Shown piece after piece: positions 6,127 through 7,215 of a stretch of DNA of 7,215 nucleotides (its first letter is position 1; the number at the start of each line of letters is the position of its first letter). The stretch lies in contig JAFYKU010000102.1 of NCBI GenBank assembly GCA_017537405.1, positions 1 through 7,215 of the forward strand, read 5' to 3'. The notes below the pieces were generated by a model. The model saw nothing but the letters and a program-made list of their open reading frames with translations. It was not told the DNA's origin and did not search any database. The position numbers and the translations under genes were made by a program. The stretch is from Clostridia bacterium (GTDB taxonomy: Bacteria; Bacillota; Clostridia; Christensenellales; UBA1242).

Positions 6127-6855
6127 TTAATAACTTTCAATAATTTTAACCAAATCAATAATATCCGCATTGGTTAAGAAGCAAACGGGTGGTTCCATCG
6201 CAGTTCCGTTTTCGGTAATCAACACACCTGCAATTTTACGATTATTATTAAATATTGTTAACACTTGTTCAATTGTAACGCTTTTATTTACAATGGTATA
6301 ATGCCCCGATTGTGGATACATATGCAAATAGTCATCAATTGATGTCTTACGAATAAATTGATCCAAATCACATTTATCTAATATACCGGCTAAATCTTCA
6401 ATTAACTTGCGCCAACGAACAATACCGACCAAACAATTACCTTTATAAGCCGGAATCATACCATGTCCGGTTTTGCCCGTTTCTTTAATTAAATCATACA
6501 GACTACGCGTCGCATCAATTGTTGCAACAGGACGCGTACGCAAAATATCAACAACTAACGGCGGAGTTGTAATTAAAGCTGCAATTTTTTCCATTAAAGT
6601 AACAACATCTAAATGTGGCTCAGCAATGACTTTATTATTGTCACTACTGTGTACTATGGCATTACGCAAACGCGCAAAAGTAATTAAGTCATTTTCGTAT
6701 CCACGAACGACATGATTAAGATCCGCGCAACGGCGAATTAAATCCGAAAAAGAAATTGTCGTCTTATAGTTATACTGAACACGCAAAGCTTTATCAATTG
6801 CGTTGTACGCATCAAGAAATCGTGCGCCTAATGATTTTGGTGTTAAGTTTGACAT
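6127..6855 (-). CDS. HEPN-like domain fused to a CBS-domain pair
   Basis: The 242-residue protein (from ATG 6855) has two parts. Residues 10-97 are mostly helical and contain ARLRNAIVHSS with R64-N-A-I-V-H69, matching the Rx4-6H motif that is catalytic in many HEPN RNases. Residues 98-160 and 171-240 look like a pair of CBS motifs (VVDILRTRPVATID... and SIDDYLHMYPQ...TIVNKSVTIEQVL...GVLIT), a Bateman module that usually binds AMP, ATP or related adenosyl ligands. No signal peptide or membrane segment is seen. It might be an adenylate-sensing RNase or simply a regulatory protein; only the domain layout is supported. The ATG was preferred to the GTG at 6870 because that GTG would lie upstream of the predicted transcription start. 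The -10 box ends 6 nt before the ATG. It leads the ileS operon (39-nt gap). Confidence 0.72.
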   Translation of the reverse strand: MSNLTPKSLGARFLDAYNAIDKALRVQYNYKTTISFSDLIRRCADLNHVVRGYENDLITFARLRNAIVHSSDNNKVIAEPHLDVVTLMEKIAALITTPPLVVDILRTRPVATIDATRSLYDLIKETGKTGHGMIPAYKGNCLVGIVRWRKLIEDLAGILDKCDLDQFIRKTSIDDYLHMYPQSGHYTIVNKSVTIEQVLTIFNNNRKIAGVLITENGTAMEPPVCFLTNADIIDLVKIIESY

Positions 6856-6882
6856 ATCTTTATTATACACTTATAATTTGCT
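6849..6882 (+). promoter_or_regulatory. Perfect consensus promoter of rnr (leaderless geometry)
   Basis: TTGACA (6849-6854) and TATAAT (6872-6877) are both exact consensus hexamers with the ideal 17-nt spacer. Only TTGCT (6878-6882) lies between the -10 and the GTG of rnr, leaving no space for a ribosome binding site. The -35 overlaps the ATG of the divergent HEPN-CBS gene. Confidence 0.85.
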
Positions 6883-6890
6883 GTGAGCAA
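6856..6890 (-). promoter_or_regulatory. Promoter of the HEPN-CBS/ileS operon (leaderless geometry)
   Basis: On the minus strand, TATAAT (6867-6862) is a perfect -10 box. A 17-nt spacer separates it from TTGCTC (6890-6885), a weak -35. Only AAAGAT lies between the -10 and the ATG at 6855, so transcription should begin at or next to the start codon. No Shine-Dalgarno is present. The -35 overlaps the last base of the rnr start codon on the other strand. Confidence 0.65.
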
Positions 6891-7215
6891 AATAGAAAAT
6901 CGACTAACTGGTGAATTAACTGTAACATTAAAAGGTTATGGTTTTGTCGATATTAACACAAAAGACAACGATCGAAGCGATGACATATTTATTGCCAAAG
7001 AAAATTTAAATGGCGCCGTTGATGGTGATATAGTTGAAATTCGATTTAAAAAGAAAAAATTCAAAGGTCGCCCCGATGCCGAAGTTGTCCGTATTTTAGC
7101 GCATCAAACACAGCCAATGACAATTGAAGGCATCATGAAGAAATATAAAATTGTGCCACAATTTCCTGCACAGGTTTTACAAGAAGCCGAACGCGTAGCC
7201 AAGAAAGACCTTTCC
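6883..7215 (+). CDS. rnr: RNase R family 3'-5' exoribonuclease, N-terminal part (cut by window edge)
   Basis: The visible 111 residues begin at GTG 6883 and run off the right edge. Residues 10-60 match the N-terminal cold-shock/OB domain of RNase R: TGELTVTLKGYGFVDI, DDIFIAKENLNGAVDGDIVEI, then GRPDAEVVRIL. This is followed by IEGIMKKYKIVPQFPAQVLQEAERV, which resembles the linker that normally precedes the RNB catalytic domain. RNase R degrades structured RNA, including rRNA and mRNA fragments, from the 3' end. An in-frame TAA lies at 6874-6876 and there is no other start codon before the conserved GYGFV, so GTG is forced. The catalytic aspartates are beyond the window. A second cold-shock domain, usual in this family, seems absent. 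The gene is divergent from the HEPN-CBS gene and shares its promoter region. Confidence 0.88.
   Translation, partial: MSKIENRLTGELTVTLKGYGFVDINTKDNDRSDDIFIAKENLNGAVDGDIVEIRFKKKKFKGRPDAEVVRILAHQTQPMTIEGIMKKYKIVPQFPAQVLQEAERVAKKDLS

Noticed and set aside
6473..6715. Plus-strand open frame of 80 codons opposite the HEPN-CBS gene
   Set aside because: It mirrors the conserved minus-strand protein and has no independent support.
6856..6870. GTG at 6870 as start of the HEPN-CBS gene, adding five residues
   Set aside because: It lies upstream of and overlapping the TATAAT box of its own promoter and has no ribosome binding site; ATG 6855 fits better.

Overview
The window is low-GC bacterial DNA. 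It is compact, almost entirely coding on the minus strand, and holds housekeeping RNA and translation genes. No rRNA, tRNA, CRISPR array or mobile element is visible. The lineage is not settled. A Spo0A C-terminal-like protein, AGGAGG-type ribosome binding sites and a CBS protein with an N-terminal helical domain suggest a Bacillota-like organism. The variant isoleucyl-tRNA synthetase and repeated signs of leaderless transcripts would also fit a streamlined uncultured lineage. UGA ends at least ileS and the methyltransferase gene, so the standard bacterial code is the working assumption.

Layout, right to left along the minus strand: a divergent promoter region (about 6849-6890) separates rnr (plus strand, RNase R N-terminus, cut by the right edge) from a HEPN-like/CBS protein gene. 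That gene begins a probable operon: HEPN-CBS, ileS, class I SAM methyltransferase, HIT protein, Spo0A_C-like protein. Gaps in it are short (39 and 19 nt) and two junctions overlap (26 and 17 nt). A second unit, greA-tatD, has its own near-consensus promoter and ends in an intrinsic terminator whose 5' arm lies inside the last tatD codons. At the left edge is the N-terminus of rsmA/ksgA, which continues out of the window.

Functionally the genes centre on translation and RNA: tRNA-Ile charging (ileS), 16S rRNA dimethylation (rsmA), an RlmI-like methyltransferase, RNA degradation (rnr), transcript cleavage (greA) and a metal nuclease (tatD). The most interesting signals are: (1) back-to-back, interleaved promoters whose -10 boxes lie 5-6 nt from the start codons of rnr and the HEPN-CBS gene, predicting leaderless mRNAs, with the same geometry at rsmA; (2) a possible ligand-gated HEPN RNase between rnr and ileS; (3) a Spo0A_C-like reading frame whose homology appears to continue through an in-frame UGA; (4) an RNase R that seems to have only one N-terminal cold-shock/OB domain.
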